From CAZEDU01 sp964511185 (GTDB lineage Bacteria; Myxococcota; Myxococcia; Myxococcales; Myxococcaceae): a stretch of 16,142 nucleotides of DNA. Under the pieces are notes generated by a model that saw only the letters and a list, made by a program, of their open reading frames with translations, was not told the origin of the DNA and did no database searches. The translations under genes and the position numbers were made by a program. Positions 15,128 to 16,142 of the stretch are shown here, piece by piece. The stretch is from contig CAZEDU010000116.1 of assembly GCA_964511185.1 (NCBI GenBank), positions 1 through 16,142 of the forward strand, read 5' to 3'. Positions within the stretch are counted from its first letter, which is position 1. The number at the start of each line of letters is the position of its first letter.

Positions 15128-16027
15128 ATGGAGCTCAAGGTTTTCCTGGGTACGGCCGGAGCGGCGTGGGCCGCCAGCTTCTCGAAGGCGCTCGGAGCCA
15201 TGCTCGGCAGGTGCGAGATGGAGCGCTTCCCCGATGGCGAGCTCTGTGTCCTGGTGCAAGAGGACGTGCGCGGCGCGGACGTGGTGGTGGCGCTGCCTCT
15301 CTTCGGCGCGGACCAGCTCTTCGAGCTGCTGCTCATCACCGACGCGTGTCGTCGCGCCGGCGCGCGCACCGTGAGCGCGGTGGTGCCGTACCTGGCGTAC
15401 ACCCGGCAGGATCGCCGCACCAACCCCGGCGAGCCGCTGGCGGGTCCGCTGTTCGCGCGGCTGCTCGGCGTCGGGGACTTTCACCGCGTGTTCACCGTCG
15501 ACTTGCACGTCGACGCGGCCGAGGGCTGGTTTCTGTGCCCGGTGGAGCACTTGAGCGCCGCGCTTCCGCTCGCCGACTCCGTTCGACCGCTGCTCTCGCC
15601 GTCGTCGGTCGTGGTCTCTCCGGACTTGGGCGGCGCCAAGCGGGCCGAGCGCTTCGCAGATCTCCTGGGGTGTCCGGTCGCGGTCATCCACAAGCAAAGG
15701 CGCGGGCGAGGGGAGGTGCTGGCCCGCACCGTCTTCGGCGACGTGAAGGACAAGTCGATTGTCGTCTTCGACGACCTCATCTCGACCGGCAAGACGCTGG
15801 AGACGGCGATCAGCGCGGTGCGAAGCGCCGGCTGTGCCGATGACATCACGGTCGTCACCACCCACGCGCTGCTCGCGCCCCCTGCGGTCGATCGTCTCCG
15901 CTCGGCGGGCATCCGCCGCCTGGTCGCGGCCGACAGCGTGCCACTGCCGGCGGGGTTGCCGTTCCCGGTGGTGTCCGTTTCGCTCGCGACGCTCTTCGCC
16001 GACGCGCTGCGCGCGACCTTCCGCTGA
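15128..16027 (+). CDS. Ribose-phosphate pyrophosphokinase-like protein, short divergent form
   Basis: A 299-residue PRPP synthetase: ATP plus ribose 5-phosphate give PRPP and AMP, for nucleotide, histidine and tryptophan synthesis. RFPDGE (33-38), the ATP-binding YTRQDRR (91-97), VDLHVD (124-129), SPDLGGAKRA (164-173), the catalytic K189-x-R191 flexible-loop pair and the PRPP loop FDDLISTGKTL (214-224) are all present, so it should be active. It is shorter than the roughly 315-residue canonical bacterial enzyme and lacks the canonical D-x-x-M-I-D-T-G-G-T loop form, using L-I-S-T-G-K-T instead. It resembles archaeal or class II/III-type enzymes and may be a paralogue of a standard prs elsewhere. 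It is divergent from the CBS gene and is followed by a GGGGAC hairpin. Start ATG 15128 has GGGG 7 nt upstream. Confidence 0.9.
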   Translation: MELKVFLGTAGAAWAASFSKALGAMLGRCEMERFPDGELCVLVQEDVRGADVVVALPLFGADQLFELLLITDACRRAGARTVSAVVPYLAYTRQDRRTNPGEPLAGPLFARLLGVGDFHRVFTVDLHVDAAEGWFLCPVEHLSAALPLADSVRPLLSPSSVVVSPDLGGAKRAERFADLLGCPVAVIHKQRRGRGEVLARTVFGDVKDKSIVVFDDLISTGKTLETAISAVRSAGCADDITVVTTHALLAPPAVDRLRSAGIRRLVAADSVPLPAGLPFPVVSVSLATLFADALRATFR

Positions 16028-16035
16028 GGCGGTTG

Positions 16036-16064
16036 GGGGACTGTCCCTGGAAGGGACTGTCCCC
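16036..16064. repeat. GGGGAC-N-GTCCCC double-palindrome hairpin repeat, copy B
   Basis: GGGGACTGTCCCT (16036-16048) and AGGGACTGTCCCC (16052-16064) are separated by GGA. They form a 13-bp stem with a central T/T mismatch. The innermost pair is T-A where copy A has C-G, so both partners changed together. It begins 8 nt after the stop of the PRPP-synthetase gene, as copy A lies 7 nt after gcvP. Confidence 0.8.
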
Positions 16065-16104
16065 GGGGGTGACGAGGCTCGAGGTCGACGAGTCCCCCGG
16101 TTTT

Positions 16105-16139
16105 AACGGTCCGGCGCGGGTTGTATTGGCCGTACCGTT
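16105..16139. promoter_or_regulatory. Imperfect 11-bp inverted repeat at the window end
   Basis: AACGGTCCGGC (16105-16115) and GCCGTACCGTT (16129-16139) match in 10 of 11 positions across a 13-nt spacer containing TTGTAT. This may be an operator around a promoter of the next, unseen gene, or a hairpin terminator. The window ends 3 nt later, so it cannot be settled. Positions 16065-16104 hold no gene. Confidence 0.4.
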
Positions 16140-16142
16140 TCT

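Overview
The window is a high-GC, densely packed chromosomal segment. Gene content and style suggest a member of the Myxococcota (a myxobacterium or relative): a TonB-like protein with a low-complexity middle, a SpoIID/LytB lipoprotein in a non-endospore setting, a GT21-type lipid glycosyltransferase, and short GGGGAC-N-GTCCCC repeats. No 16S or marker phylogeny is visible, so this is inference. A run of ten N at 13048-13057 shows that it comes from a draft or metagenomic scaffold.

Layout. At 1-423 is the 3' end of gcvP, followed by a GGGGAC hairpin repeat. From 485 to 5874 the minus strand carries a zinc-type CDF efflux protein and a TonB-family protein (one apparent operon), an outer-membrane porin and a SpoIID/LytB lipoprotein. 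A minus-strand tRNA-Cys(GCA) follows with a well-formed promoter and its own terminator (5891-6054). The plus strand then carries a one-domain rhodanese, an archaeal/fungal-type aspartate-semialdehyde dehydrogenase and an Azotobacter FdI-type 7Fe ferredoxin (6282-8187). A minus-strand set follows (11646-8195): a membrane-anchored Mrr-like protein lacking the catalytic lysine, an MFS transporter overlapping it by 4 nt, an unrecognised secreted protein and a FliK/HrpP-like protein. Divergent from it is a plus-strand set (11699-14149): a YjcF-type GNAT acetyltransferase, a CADD-family haem-oxygenase-like di-metal enzyme and a GT21 glycosyltransferase. The last block (14155-16027) is a minus-strand CBS protein plus DUF5335-like protein, divergent from a short, non-canonical ribose-phosphate pyrophosphokinase. 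A second GGGGAC hairpin and an inverted repeat end the window.

Most of this is housekeeping: glycine cleavage, aspartate-family amino acids, electron transfer, PRPP and metal/envelope homeostasis. The most notable item is the CADD homologue at 12186. In Chlamydia this family makes para-aminobenzoate from one of its own tyrosines. Every metal ligand, the lysine and the sacrificed tyrosine, as I recall them from the chlamydial protein, have counterparts here. The two 29-bp GGGGAC repeats also merit attention: they share architecture and show a paired base change that preserves the stem. I found no CRISPR array, prophage, insertion sequence or recognisable defence island.
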